A stretch of DNA of 64,000 nt from Paguma larvata (GCA_030068075.1 CM057827.1:74476500-74540499); one strand, 5' to 3'. Counted from the first letter of the stretch, positions 23,336-37,130 are shown. The notes: generated from the sequence alone by a model not told the origin. Numbers and translations are program-made.

Positions 23336-23457
23336 AGGGGCACCTGGGTGGCTCATTCAGTTAAGTGTCTGACTCTTGGTTTCAGCTCAGGTCATGATCT
23401 CATGGTTCATGCCCTACAGTGGGCTCTGCACTGACAGCACAGAACTTGCTTGAGACT
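23336..23457 (+). mobile_element. Carnivore tRNA-Lys SINE, 3'-truncated
   Basis: The tRNA-like head is clear (CACCTGGGTGGCTCATTCAGTTAAGTGTCTGACTC, covering box A, then CAGCTCAGGTCATGATCTC). The body ends after GCTCTGCACTGACAGCACAG...GCTTGAGACT, and no pyrimidine-rich tail or A-tail follows, so the 3' part was lost, perhaps in the event that placed the next L1 beside it. Confidence 0.85.
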
Positions 23458-23559
23458 AAATAGATTCAGTTAGAATCAATAATAGAATGATATATGGAAA
23501 ATTTCCATGGGAATTATAACCTATGTGTTAAATTAAAATTGTTAAAGAAATTAAAAATA

Positions 23560-23700
23560 AAGTTAGAAAGCATTTTGAACTGAGTCAAAAAAAAAAACAA
23601 GATATATAAAAATTTATATGATGTAGTTAAAGCAGTGCTTAAAAGGAAATCTATGGGACTAAATACCTATATTAGAAAGGTATCAGATGAATGACTATGG
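23560..23700 (+). mobile_element. Small LINE-1 ORF2 fragment
   Basis: ATATGATGTAGTTAAAGCAGTGCTTAAAAGG, followed by CTAAATACCTATATTAGAAAGG, matches the ORF2 segment that reads ATGCAGC(T)AAAGCAGT... in better copies (compare 17760 and 28220). Edges are uncertain. Confidence 0.6.
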
Positions 23701-26310
23701 TTTCTACCTAAAGAAAGGAGACAAGGATCAGGGAAGATGGCAGCAGAGTAGGAGAACCTTCAGCATACCTCATGCCACAAATACAACTAGATAACTATCA
23801 AAGCATCCTAAACAGCCCAAAAACTGACCTGAAGACTGGCAGAACAAACTCCACAACAACTCAAGGTAAAGAGGCCACATAAAACAAGGTAGGAAATGCA
23901 GAGATATGGTTTGAGAGATAAACAGATCATGTGTGCTGCAGAAGAGCAAGAGACAGATTAGGTCCTAAGCAAGCACATGGGGAAAACATATCCCCATAGC
24001 AATTAGCTTGAAAAGCCAGAGGGGCTGAATTTCATGAGTTCTTGCAACCAGCCAGGCTTAAAGCTTTGAGTTTTAAAGGTCAGTGGGTATGGCTGGGATA
24101 GATCCCAGAGGACAATGCACCCTTCTTGGAGAAAATTCAAGATGCTGATGTACAGCATGGAAATAGCGATTTGAAAAATGCCTGGGGCACACAGTGAGGA
24201 CATTATCCACCTGTCTCAGAGCACATCCTACAGAGGCAGCATTCACAGAGAGACCCCTCTGGAAATAAAGGAAATGGCAGGTGCCATTTCCCTCTCCTGC
24301 CCCTCAGCATAAGGACAGGACCGCCTGCAGAAAGAGCACAGTGTTGAAATTTGCTACCTAACTTGCTTACACCAAGTCCTGCCATTCCCCACTCCAACCA
24401 CCCAGTTTAGTGGAATCGTCCCTCTCAGTGACACCTGCCTCAGTCTCAGCTCAGCAGGCCCACTCCTCCAGAAGACCAGCCAAAACCCCTATTCACACTA
24501 TATCTCCCAACCTAGGAATTTTGCAGAGCCTCAGCTCTAATGGTGTTGTGGACAGATGTCATTTCACAAACAGATCAGAGAAGACCTTGTTAAAACATGG
24601 CACATTCAGACTAGGGACCACACACTACCCACAAGAAGTAAAGAGACCCTCTGCAGACAACAGGTCTTAAGTGGCCAAGACAAAGCTGCAGAGCACACAC
24701 AGCACACATTGGAGACATTCCCGGAAGTACTTAGCACTGAGGAACAGGGGGTACCTCTCAACAGGGCACCATAGGACCTCTTCTTCATATAGCCACCACT
24801 CTCAAGAGCAGGAGACACAGTGACCATCCTAACTACAGACAGGCAGAGAAAGTTAGGCAAAATGAAAAGACAGAGAATTTCATCCCAAATAAAAGAACAG
24901 GACAAAACCATGGCCAGAAATCTAATGAAACAGATATAAGTAACACACCTGAGAGAATTTAAAGTAATGATTATGAGGTTAATCACTGGACTTGAGAAAG
25001 AGTGGAAGACTTGTGTGAGACCCTTGACACAGGATAAGGAATAAAATAGAAAAGATAAGTGATTCAATAGATGAAGTGAGAAACACCCTTGATGGAATGA
25101 ACGGAAGACTGGAAGAAGCGGAAGAATGAAATAGTGACATAGAAAAGAGAGTAATGGAAAGTAATCAAGCAGAACAAAAGAGAGAAAAAAAGAATTATGC
25201 AAAACAAGAATAAACCTTGGGTGCTCAGTGACCCCATAATACATAATAACATCTGTATTATAGGAGTCCCAGAAGAGGAAAAAATAGTTGAAAGCTTTCC
25301 TAATGTAAAAAAGGAAATATACAACCAGATCCCGAAGGCACAGAGAATTTCCATCAAAATCGACAAAATCAGACTGACATCAAGACATAATTAAAACTGC
25401 AAAATATAACGATAAAAAAATCTTAAAAGCAACAAGACAAAAGAAGGCATTAATTTACAAGGGAAAATCTGTTAGACTAGCAAGATATTTTTTCAACAGA
25501 AACTTTCCAAGTCAGAAGGGAATAGCATGATACGTTCAAAGTGCTAAATGAGAAAAACTGACAACCCAAAATACTCTTTCTAGCAAGGCTATCATTCAGA
25601 ATAGAAGGAAACAGAAAGAGTTTCCCAAACAAAAACAAATGGAGTTAATGACCACTACACTAACCCTGCAAGAAACATTAAAGGGGACACTGAGTGGAAA
25701 GAACAGACCAAAAGGGACAATATAAAAGTAGGAAACACAAAACCAATGAAAATGAATATTTCTGTAAAAAATCAGTCAAGAAACTCACCAAAAAATGATA
25801 TTAAATATAATAACATACACTGAAAACATAGGGAGGAGAGGAGAAAAGAATGGATTCAAACTTAGATGATATCAACTTAATACAGACTGCTATAAGTAAA
25901 AGAGGTTATATGCAAAACTAATGATAACCATATAACAAAAAACACTAATAAACATGCAAAGAATAAAGAGAAAGAAATCCAAGTGTATCACTAAAGAAAA
26001 TCAGCAAAACATGAAAAGACACAGGCAAGAAAGGATCAGAGGCAATCTTCAAAAGCAACTACAAAACAAGTATCAAAATGGCAATAAATATATACCTATC
26101 AATAATTACACTGACTATAAATGGACTAAATATTCTAATCAGAAGATGTACGGTGACAAAATGGATTAAAAAATAAAACAAGATTCCTCTATATGCCACC
26201 TACAACAGACTCATGTTAGATATAAAGACACTGACTTAAAGTGAGAGGATCAAAAAATGTCTATCATGCAAATGGATATCAAAGGAAAGCCAGAGTAGCA
26301 ATACTTATTT

Positions 26311-26328
26311 CAGACAAAATACACTTTA
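26311..26328. repeat. Left target-site duplication of the GAPDH retrocopy
   Basis: CAGACAAAATACACTTTA here and CAGACGAAAAATACTTTA at 27596-27613 are imperfect copies. Both read as the same L1 endonuclease-region sequence, as expected for a TSD made by L1 machinery. Confidence 0.75.
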
Positions 26329-27595
<1,267 letters not shown>

Positions 27596-27613
27596 CAGAC
27601 GAAAAATACTTTA
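27596..27613. repeat. Right target-site duplication of the GAPDH retrocopy
   Basis: Partner of 26311-26328. L1 ORF2 sequence continues directly from it. Confidence 0.75.
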
Positions 27614-30600
27614 AAATCAAACACTACAACAAGAGACAAAGAAGAACACTGTATAATAATAACAGAGGACATTCCAACAAGAAGTATAACAATTATAAAT
27701 ATTTATGCACCCAACTTGGAAGCACCCAAATATATAAAACATTTAATAACAAATGTAAAGGAAATAATCAATAATAATACAATAACAATACTGACTTTAA
27801 CACCCCACATACAACAAGGGACAGATCATCTAAAAAGGTAATCAACAAGGAAACAATGGCTGTGAATGACATACTGTACCAGTTGGACTTAATAAATATA
27901 TACGGAATAGTCTATTCTAAAACAACAGAATACACATTCTTTTCAAGTGCACATGGAATTATCTCTAGAAGAGATCATATATTAGGTCACAAAAAAACTC
28001 AAGAAATCAAGAAGATTAAAGTCATACCATGTAGTCATTTATGACTACAACACTATGAAACTAGAAGTCAATCACAACAAAAAAATCTGGAAAGAGCACA
28101 AATACATAGAGGCTGAATAACATGCCCCTAAACAATAAATAGTTCAACCAAGAAATCAAAAACAAATTAAAAAGCACATGGAAACAATGAAAATGAAAAC
28201 ACTACAATTCAAAACCTCTGGGATGCAGCAAAGCAATTCTAAGAGGGACGTTTACAGCAATACAGATCTATCTCAAGAAACAAGAAAAATATCAAATAAA
28301 CAGCCTAATTTTGCATGTACAGGAGCTAGAAAAAGAACAACAAAACCTAAAACCAGCAGAAGTAAGGAAATAATAAAGATTCGAGAGGAAATAAATTATA
28401 TAGAAACAAACAAAAAAACCACAACAAAACAAATCAATAAAACCAGGAGCTGGTTCCTTAAAAGTAAATCAAAATAATTGATAAACCTCTAGCCAGACTT
28501 ATCAAAAAGAGAAAGGACTCAAACAAAATAAAAAACGAGAGAGGAGAAAACAGCCAACATCACAGAAATACATATAATTATAAGATACTATGAAAAACTA
28601 TATGCCAACAAATTGGACAATCTAGAAGAAATGGATAAATTCCTAAAAATGTACAAACTACCAAAATTGAAACAGGAAGAAATAGAAAAACTGAACAGAT
28701 CAATGACCAGCAAACAAATTGAATCAGTAAGCAAAAAAGACCCAACAAAGTTCCAGGATCAAATGGCTTCATAGGCAAATTCCACCCTGGTTTAAAGAAG
28801 AGTTCAAACCTATTCTTCTCAAACTGTTCCAAAAAACAGAAAAGGAAGGAAAATTTCCAAATTCATTCCATGAGGTCAGCATTATTCTGATACCAAAACC
28901 ACATAAAGACACTACTAAAAAGATACCTATAGACCAATATCCCTGAAAAACACAGATGCATATTTTCTCAATAAAATACTTGCAAATCAAATCTAACAAC
29001 ATATTAAAAATCATTCACCACAATCCAGTGGGATTTATTCCTAAGTTGCAAGGGTGGTTCAGTATCTGTAAATCAATCAACATGAAACACCACATTAATA
29101 AAAGAAAGGTGAAGAACATCATGATCATCTCAATAGATAAAGGAAAAAAAAAACATCCACTCATAATAAAAATCCCTCAACAAAGTAGGATTAGAGGGAG
29201 CATACCTCAACAGAATAAAGACCATACATAAAAAAACTCACAGCTAATACCATCCTAAATAGAAAAAAACAGAGCTTTTCCTCTACAGTGGAGAACAAAT
29301 AGGTATATCCACACTCATCACTTTTATTCAACATAGTACTGGAAGTCCTAGCCACAGCAGTAAGATAGCAAAAAGCATCCAAATCAGCAAGGAAGAAGTA
29401 AAACTTTCACGATTTGTAGAAAACAGCATACTATATATAGAAACCATGAAAAATTCCACCAAAAAACTGCTAGAACTGACAAATGAATTCAGTAAAGTTT
29501 CAGGAAACAAAAATCAATGTAAAGAAATCTGTTGCATTTCTATACACTCATTATGAAGCAGCAGCAGGAGAAATTAAGGAATCAATTCCATTTACAACCT
29601 CACCAAAAACCGTAACATACCTAGGAATAAACCTAACCAAAGAGGTGAAAGATATATAATCTGAAAACTGTGAAACATTGTGAAAGAAATTGAAGATGAC
29701 ACAAACAAATGGAAAGCATCCATGCTCATGGATGGGAAGAATAAATATTATTAAAATGTCTATGCTATCCAATACAATCTACATATTTACTGCAATCCCT
29801 ATCAAAATACCAATATCATTCTTCACAGAACTGGAAGAAACAACTCTAAAATTTGTATGGAACCACAAAAGACCCATAAAAGAAAAGCAAAGCTGAAGGT
29901 ATCACAATTCTGGACTTTAATTATATTACAAAACTGTAGTAATCAAAACCATATGGTCCTAGCACAAAAATAGACATATAGATCAATAGAACAGACTAGA
30001 AAATCCGGAAACAAACCCACAACTATATAAACAATCTTCAACAAAGCAGGAAAGAATATTCATGGGAAAAGGTCTCTTCAACAAATGGTTTTGGTGAAAC
30101 TGGACAGCTACCTGCAAAAGAATGGAACTGGATGACTTTCTTACACCAGACACAAAAATAAATTCAAAATCAATGAAAGACCTAAATGTGAAACCTGAAA
30201 CCATAAAAATTCTAGAAGAGAACGCAGGCATTAACTTCTTTGACATCACCCATAGCAACTTCTTTCTAGATAAGCCTCCTGAGGTAAAGGAATGTAGGAA
30301 TATTATTCAGCCATGAAAAAGAATGAAATCTTGCCATTTGCAAAAACACCAACAGAGCTAGAGAGTGTAGTGCTAAGTGAACAAAGTCAGAGAAAGACAA
30401 ATAGCATATGATTTCACTTATATGTAGAACTTAAGAAGCAAAACAAATGAGCATAGGGAAAAAAGAGACAAATCAAGAAATATACGCTTATTTATAGATG
30501 GTTATCAGTGGGGAGGGGGTCGGAGGTATAGGTTACAGAGGTAATGGCAATTAAAGAGTGCACTTGTCATGATGAGCACCAGGTGATGTATGTAGTTGTT

Positions 30601-30689
30601 GAATTACAATAATGTACATCTGAAACTAATATAACACTATGTTAACTGGAATTAAAATAAAAAATAAAAATAAATAGAAAGTAGAGGAG

Positions 30690-33600
30690 GCAAATCAAAA
30701 ACAAAGAAAGAAGAAGAATATAAACAATACAAAGAGAAATTAATGAACTAGGTAACAGAAAACAACAGAAAAAAATAGAACCCAAAGGAAGGAAATAATG
30801 AAGAGTAGAGCAGAACTAAATAAAATAGAGACTAAAATGACAATAGAAACGATCAACAACATTAAGAACATGCTCTTTGAAAACAAAACTTGCCTTTAAC
30901 TAAACTAAATGATAAAGAAAAGAGTGCTCAAATAAATGAAATCAGAAATAAAAGAGAAGAGGTTGCAACAGATACCAAAGAATATGTTTATAAGAAAGTA
31001 TTATTAAAAAGTATACACCAACAAATTAGACAACCTACAAGAAATGGGTAAATTCCTAAAAACACATAATTATCCAAAAGTGAATCATGAATAGAAAATG
31101 TGAGTGGACTAATTTCTAGTAACAAAATGAACCAATAATCAAAAACCTCCCAATAAACAAAAGTCCAAGACCAAACAGTTTCACTGGTTAATTCTACCAA
31201 CATTCAAGGAAGATTTAATACCTATCATTCTCAAACTCTTCCAAAAAATTGAAGAGAAGGAAATGTTTCCCAAGAATTACCCTGAACCAACACTACACTA
31301 GAACAACATAAAAAAAATTACAGGCTTATATTCTTAATGAATATATGTACAAAAATCTTCAACAAAATATAAGCAAATTGAATTCAACAATTTATAAAAG
31401 AATCATACACCTTGGTCAAGTGTGGATTATTCCAGAGAGAGAAAGATGCTACAACATCCAAAGAAATCAATCAATATGATACACATTAACAAAATGAAGT
31501 ATAAAAATCATAAGATCATATAAATAGATGTAGAAAAAATCATTTTACATAATTCAACATTTATTTCTGATACAAACTCTCAGCAAAATGGGTATAGAGG
31601 GAACATACCTTAACATAACAAACACCATGCATGACAAGACCACAGCAACACCATTCTCAATGCTGAAAAATTATAAACTGTTGGTTTTTCACTCTCGTCA
31701 CTTTTATTTAACATAGGGTTGGAAGTCCCAACCATGGCAATAATGCAAGAAAAAGAAACAAAAGCCATTCAAATCTGAAAGGAAATACATAACCATCACA
31801 ATTTCAGATGATGTAATGCTATATATAAAAAACTCTGAAGCTTCCACCGAAAACCTTTTAGAACAATTAAACAAATTCAGTAAACTTTCAGGATACAAAA
31901 TTAATACAAATAAAACTGGTGTTTCTTATACACTAATAACAAATTACTAGAAAGAAAAACTAAGAAATAAACCCCATTTCCAATTACATAAAAAAGAGGG
32001 GCATCTGGGTGGCTCACTTGGTCAAGCATCCGACTCTTAATTTCAGATCAGGTCATGATCCCAGGGTGATGGGATCAAGACCCACAGTGTGGAGCTTGCT
32101 TAAGATTCTATCTCTCCATTTGTCCCTCCACCTGCTCATGCTCTCTCCCTTAAAAAAATTAAATTAAAATAAAATAAAAGAATTACATCAAAAAGAATAA
32201 AATACCCAATAATGAATTTAACCAAAGAGGCGAAAGATCTATACACTGAATTATAAGACACTGATAAAAAAAAATTAAAGAAGACACAAATAAATGGAGA
32301 AATAATCTGTGCTCATGGATTAGAATAGCATTAAAATATCCATACCACCAAAAGCAATCTATATATTTAATTCAATCCCTATCAAAACTCCAGTTGCTTT
32401 CACAGAACAAGAAAAAAATTATTCTAAAATTTGAGTAGAACCACAAAAGATCCCAAATAGCGAAAGCAATCTTGAGAAAGAAGAATAAAGCTGGTGATAT
32501 CATACTCTCTGGTTTCAAAGCATGCTACAAAGCTATAGTAATCAAAACGATACGGTATTGGAATAAAAACAGAAAGATCAATGGAACAGAATTGAGAGCC
32601 CAAAAATAAACCCACATATATATGCACAATTAATGTATGACAAAGGAGTCAAGAACATACAATGGAAAAAGGACAGTCTCTTCAATAAATGGTGGTAGGA
32701 AAATTGGATAGCCATATGCAAAACAATGAAGCTAGACCACTATCTTACACCGTACATAAAAATCAACTCTAGAGAGATTAAAGATTTGAATCTAAGACTT
32801 GAAACCATAAAATTCCTAGAATAAAATATAGTCAATGAGCCTTAACATTGGTCTTAGCAATGTTTATGAATCTGACTCCAAAACCAAGAGAAACAAAAAC
32901 AAAAATAAACAAATGGGCATACATCAAACTAAAAAGCTTCTGCAGAGCAAAGGAACCCATAAAAATGAAAAGACAATCTAATGAACTGGAGAAGATATTT
33001 GCAAATGATATCCAGTAATAGGTTAATATATATATATACAGAATTCATACAACTCAACAACAATAAAACAAACAACCTGTTTTTTAAATGGACAGAGGAT
33101 CTAATTAGACAATTTTCCAAAGAAGACATACAGACTGCCAAAAGGCACATAAATAATATTTATATATCGCTAAATATTAGGGAAGTGCAAATCAAAGCTA
33201 CAATGAGATATCACTTCATACTTGTTGAATGGCTATTATCAAAAAGACAAGAAGTAAGTGTTGGAGAGAATGTAGAGAAAAAAGAACCCTCACATACCAT
33301 TGGTGGGAATGTAAATTGGTGTAGTCACTATGGAAAATAGTAGAGATTCCTCAGAAAATTTAGATCTACCATATGATCCAGCTATATCACTTCTGGTTAT
33401 TTATTCAAACAATATGAAGACACTAATTCAAAAAGACATGTGTACCACTATATTCATTGCAGCACTATTTTCAACAGACAATATATGGAAGCAGCCTACG
33501 TATTCATGGATACTTTATCCAGTGGATAAAAAGGATGTGGCATATATAAATAAGAGAAAACTACTCAGCCACAAGGAAAAATGAAATCTTGCCATTTACA

Positions 33601-33935
33601 ACAACATATATGGACTTCGAGCCTATTATGATAAGTGAAATAAGCCAGAGACAAATACTATGTAAATTTACTAATCTGTGGAATCTAAAAACAAAAAAAC
33701 AATACAAACCCAAACTCATAGATACAAAGAACAGATTGGTGGTCACCAAAGGGGAAGAATATGGGGGGATGGGTGAAATGGATAAAGGGGGCCAACTGTA
33801 TAGTGATGAACAACAACTAGACTTTTGGTAGTAATCACTTTGCCATGTATCCAGATGTCAAATTATAACATTGCACACCTGAAACATATACAATGTTATA
33901 TACTAGTTTTACCTTAATAAAAATAAAAGCTGAAA
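30690..33935 (+). mobile_element. Old LINE-1, ORF2 to 3' end, decayed
   Basis: Starts in mid-ORF2 (AGAGCAGAACTAAATAAAATAGAGAC) and continues through RT blocks (GGATACAAAATTAATAC near 31890) and the C-terminal region (GATCCAGCTATATCACTTCTGG near 33375). The 3' end is an older type (CATTGCACACCTGAAACATATAC near 33870). It is interrupted by a SINE at 31998-32180 and broken by stops throughout; the longest frame is 119 codons. Confidence 0.85.
31982..32196 (+). mobile_element. Carnivore tRNA-Lys SINE with 16-bp target-site duplication
   Basis: The SINE body is 31998-32180: tRNA-like head GGCATCTGGGTGGCTCACTTGG, box B region GTGATGGGATCAAGACCC, a pyrimidine-rich 3' part (CTCCACCTGCTCATGCTCTCTCCC) and an A-rich tail. 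The flanks AATTACATAAAAAAGA (31982-31997) and AATTACATCAAAAAGA (32181-32196) differ by one base and are the TSD in the host L1. Confidence 0.93.
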
Positions 33936-34037
33936 AACCTCTGGAATGCTGTTAATATTTTTTTAAAAGACACAAACTATCAATAGACAATAAAAGAGAG
34001 GAATATATTGCAAGTCTTAGATATATTTCTCATTTCA

Positions 34038-34240
34038 TTATTTTTAGAGAAAGAGAGCATGTGCAAGCTTGGGAGAGAGGCAGAGAAAGAGAGGGAGATA
34101 AAAACAGAGACAGCAAATCCCAAACAGGCTCGGCGACCAGCACAGAGCCCAATGTGGGGCTTGATCCCAGGACCATGGGATCATGACCTGACTCAAAATC
34201 ACGAGTCTGATGCTCAACCAACTGAGCCACCTAGGTGCCC
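34038..34240 (-). mobile_element. Carnivore tRNA-Lys SINE, minus strand
   Basis: The T-rich tail and AGAGAAAGAGAGCATGTGCAAG body are on the left. The tRNA-like head is in complement at right (GATGCTCAACCAACTGAGCCACCTAGGTGCCCC). AGATATATTTC at 34019-34029 and AGATATTTC after the element may be its TSD. Confidence 0.9.
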
Positions 34241-34620
34241 CTTACAGATATTTCATAACAAGAGAATATTAGGAACAATTTATTCCAATAAAGATGACAA
34301 TAGATTAATATGCAAATTTCTCTAAAGACACAGAATACCAAAAATTGAATTTATAGTTGAAAACCTTCTCACAGAGAAAACTGCAGTCAATAATGACTTC
34401 TCTGGTATATTTTACCAAACATTTAAAAGGAATGCACATCATTTCTACAAAACTCCTGCAGTAAATTTAAAACAAGGAAATATATTCCAAAAGACTAGCA
34501 TTACCTTGATACTAAACCAGAAAAAGCACTGTTTCATAATCCAACATCCACAGTTGATTTTAAAAACTTTCACAAACTAAATAGAAAGAAATTTCCTCAG
34601 CCTGACAAAAAGCTTCTATT

Positions 34621-35018
34621 AAAAACCTACATCATAGGGTAGCTCTATTTTCATTTTTTTTTTGAGGAACCTCCACACCGTTTTCCAGAGTGGCTGCACC
34701 AGTTTGCATTCCCACCAACAGTGTAGGAGAGTGCCTACTTCTCCACATCCTCGCCACGAATAGGTGGACTTTGTGAGACTAAGCAAAAACCAGGGGGAGG
34801 GGAAGAGGGGAAAGGAAAAAAAAGACACAGAGAGGGAGGGAGATAAAACATAAGAGACTCTCAAAGACTAAGAAAAAACTGAGGGTGAGGGGGATGAGGG
34901 AGGGGGGAGAGGGGGTGATGGGCATTAAAAAGGGCACATGTTGGGATGAACACTGGGTGTTATATGTAAACCAATTTGAAAATAAATTATTATAAAATTT
35001 AAAAAAAAAACCTACACC
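34621..35018 (+). mobile_element. Young LINE-1 3' end with 5' inversion (twin priming) and TSD
   Basis: At 34634-34756 the end of ORF2 lies in minus orientation (complement of the Cys/His-knuckle to ELPYD block). At 34757-35005 the 3' UTR lies in plus orientation (GAATAGGTGGACTTTGTGAGAC, a G-rich purine tract, AAACCAATTTGAAAATAAATTATTATAA, A-tail). The flanks AAAAACCTACATC (34621-34633) and AAAAACCTACACC (35006-35018) form the TSD. About 330 bases between the two blocks are missing, and the switch point shares CCA microhomology. Confidence 0.9.
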
Positions 35019-35645
35019 TAGAATCATACTTAGCAACAACAACAACAAAAAAGAATGCTTTTGTCCCAAGAATAAAAACAAGTCAAGGATGTTCACCCCA
35101 ACCACTTGTATATTCAGCACTACGCCATTTGATCTGGCAAGTAAAATAAGGCAACAGAAATTAATAAAATGATCCATACTAAAATAAAAGAAGTAAAATG
35201 TATTTATGCACGGAAAAAATGATCAATGAGGAAGATCCTACCTACTCTGTAAAAAATCAAGAGGAAGTGAAAGATTATGCAAGTTTTCAAAATACAATTG
35301 CAATAAACAAAATACCTATATTTCTAAAATGAGCAATAAACAATTGTAAATTTTTAAAATACCATTTAAAACAGAACCAAAAATTGAAATAAAGGTATGC
35401 AAGACCTGTTCACCAGAAACTATACAACATTGCTTAAATAAATTAAATGGAACTTCCATAGACAGTGAGATATATTGTTTCCATGACTCACTCTTCATAA
35501 GGATTAAACAGATTAATCATGTAAGAATTATGTTACAGCTGTGATAACACTCATGTCAATATTTGATATCTCAAGTTTTCTGAATCAAAATATCAAAGAC
35601 AGAAACAAAAGCTATACCATGATCAGTGAGAAGCCAAGATATCAC

Positions 35646-36584
35646 TTATGAGATCTTCCTGTAAAACACTAACTGTCTGCATACTCGCTTCATTGCTGCC
35701 TTCATCTCTTTATTTCTGAATGTATAGATGACTGGATTCAGAAAAGGAGTGATAACTGCATCAAAAATAGCCAGAAATTTGTCCATTTGGGAATTAGGAT
35801 GTGGCCATGTATAGACAAACATGGTTGGACCAAAGAACAAAAGAACCACAGTGATGTGAGCTGACAGGGTAGACACAGCTTTGGATGAACCACCAGAGGA
35901 ATGTTTCCAAACCGTAAACAGGATGAAGACGTAGGAGATTAGGAGTATGAAGAAAGAACCAACACAGATAAACCCACTGTTAACAGTGACCATGAACTGC
36001 AATTTGTAGGTATCTGTACAGGCCAGTCTGAGGAGCCGAGGAAGGTCACAGTAGAAGCTGTCCAATACATTAGGACCACAAAAGGGTAAATTAACAATAA
36101 ATGCTAGCTGGAACAGTGAGTGACTGACACCAAGGGCCCAGGCAGCAGCCAGAAACAAAACGCACAGTCGTGGGCTCATGATAGTCAAGTAGTGGAGAGG
36201 CTTGCAAATGGCAACATATCTGTCAAAGGCCATGGCGATGAGCAGCACCATCTCCACACCACCAACGACGTGGATGAAGAAGATCTGGGCAATGCAGCCT
36301 CCAAAGGAGATGACTTTGCGCTTTCTGAAAAGGTCATAAATCATCTTCGGGGAGGCGGCAGAGCAGGCTCCCAAGTCAATTAAAGACAGATTGGCCAGGA
36401 GGAAGTACATGGGGGAATGTAAGTGAGGATCGATGGTCACAGAAAACACAATGAGGATGTTTCCGGTCATGCTTGCCACATACAGCACAGAGGAGAACAT
36501 GAGGAGGAGAAGCTGGATCTCCCATGAATGAGTGAGTCCCAGAAACACAAACTCAGACACAACCGAGAGATTTCCTACATCCAT
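35646..36584 (-). CDS. OR4F: Olfactory receptor, OR4F family (complete, 312 aa)
   Basis: Odorant-binding seven-helix GPCR, expected to signal through Golf and adenylyl cyclase in olfactory cilia. The single coding exon is intact. Visible landmarks: N-glycosylation site NLS at residue 5, GN in TM1 (41-42), [15 protein letters not shown] (56-70), conserved Cys97, [10 protein letters not shown] (118-127), loop cysteines 169, 179 and 189, SYVF in TM5 (217-220), [13 protein letters not shown] (235-247), [12 protein letters not shown] (280-291). From memory it is closest to human OR4F3/OR4F16/OR4F29. I chose the ATG at 36584 because [12 protein letters not shown] is the family start. The in-frame ATG at 36671 would add 29 hydrophobic residues spanning a splice acceptor. 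Nothing suggests a pseudogene. Confidence 0.96.
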   Translation of the reverse strand: MDVGNLSVVSEFVFLGLTHSWEIQLLLLMFSSVLYVASMTGNILIVFSVTIDPHLHSPMYFLLANLSLIDLGACSAASPKMIYDLFRKRKVISFGGCIAQIFFIHVVGGVEMVLLIAMAFDRYVAICKPLHYLTIMSPRLCVLFLAAAWALGVSHSLFQLAFIVNLPFCGPNVLDSFYCDLPRLLRLACTDTYKLQFMVTVNSGFICVGSFFILLISYVFILFTVWKHSSGGSSKAVSTLSAHITVVLLFFGPTMFVYTWPHPNSQMDKFLAIFDAVITPFLNPVIYTFRNKEMKAAMKRVCRQLVFYRKIS

Positions 36585-36645
36585 TGATCTAGCCAACCTG
36601 GCTGCCACTGAAATAATGAGAATTAAGAAAATGAGGAGAAAAATG
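36585..36645 (-). promoter_or_regulatory. 3' splice site of the OR gene 5' UTR intron
   Basis: On the minus strand a pyrimidine-rich run (TTTTTCTCCTCATTTTCTTAATTCTC) leads to ATTTCAG, with the AG at 36609-36608. The predicted coding exon would begin at 36607, leaving a 23-base leader before the ATG at 36584. OR genes typically have one or more upstream noncoding exons joined just before the ATG. The upstream exon and promoter were not identified. Confidence 0.7.
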
Positions 36646-36894
36646 TGATAACGGAAATGATAATATGTCATAGACTTACCAATGTTTCAATATTCTTATT
36701 ATGAATGAAAAGTATTGTTATCTACTTCCTCAAGTATAAAAAAAAGAAACAAAACTCAACACACTATCATCACGCATGTGAGTTAATACACAATTCAAAC
36801 CTATCATCACTATTCTGACTACAACATTCTGTTCTCAAATGAACAGATTACCCATGAACATGGACACATGAGTATCCATGACATTCATCATCTG

Positions 36895-37130
36895 TTTAAA
36901 TCACTTCTGTGGGGTGCCTGAGTGGCTCAGTCCATTTCGCATCCAACTTCAGCTCCAGTCATGACTTTATGTTCATGAGTTCGAGCCCCACATCAGGCTC
37001 TGTGCTGATACCTTGGAGCCTGGAACTCCTCCTGATTGTGTGTCTTTCTCTCTGCCCCTTGCCCCCCTCCTCTCTCTGTCTTTCAGAAATAAATAAAAAA
37101 ACATTAAGTTTTTTATTTAAATCACTTCTG
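36895..37130 (+). mobile_element. Feliform tRNA-Lys SINE with exact 15-bp TSD
   Basis: Element 36910-37115: head GGGGTGCCTGAGTGGCTCAGTCC, box B block GTTCGAGCCCCAC, feliform core GGCTCTGTGCTGATACCTTGGAGCC, TCTTTCTCTCTGCCCC tract, and an AATAAATAAAAAAACATT tail. The flanks TTTAAATCACTTCTG at 36895-36909 and 37116-37130 are identical. It lies about 330 bases upstream of the OR start, inside the presumed 5' UTR intron or promoter-proximal region. Confidence 0.97.

Larger units (their letters stand above)
33965..35455 (+). mobile_element. Old LINE-1 ORF2 remnant (interrupted by a SINE and a young L1)
   Basis: Begins with an AAAAGACACAAACTATC block and continues with the RT approach (TCTGGTATATTTTACCAAACATTTAA near 34400), resuming after the inserted L1 at 35019 (AGAATCATACTTAGCAAC..., GTCAAGGATGTTCACCCC equals the RT G-C-P block). 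No open frame remains. It ends about 190 bases from the OR stop codon. Confidence 0.75.

Noticed and set aside
24606..25244. 212-codon open frame on the minus strand
   Set aside because: It is antisense to the L1 5' UTR and ORF1 region; composition is hydrophobic by virtue of A-rich L1 sense DNA, and no family is recognisable.
36585..36671. N-terminal extension of the OR protein from the upstream ATG at 36671
   Set aside because: It crosses a pyrimidine tract and CAG splice acceptor, and OR4F proteins start at the MD(x)xN-S/T motif found at 36584.
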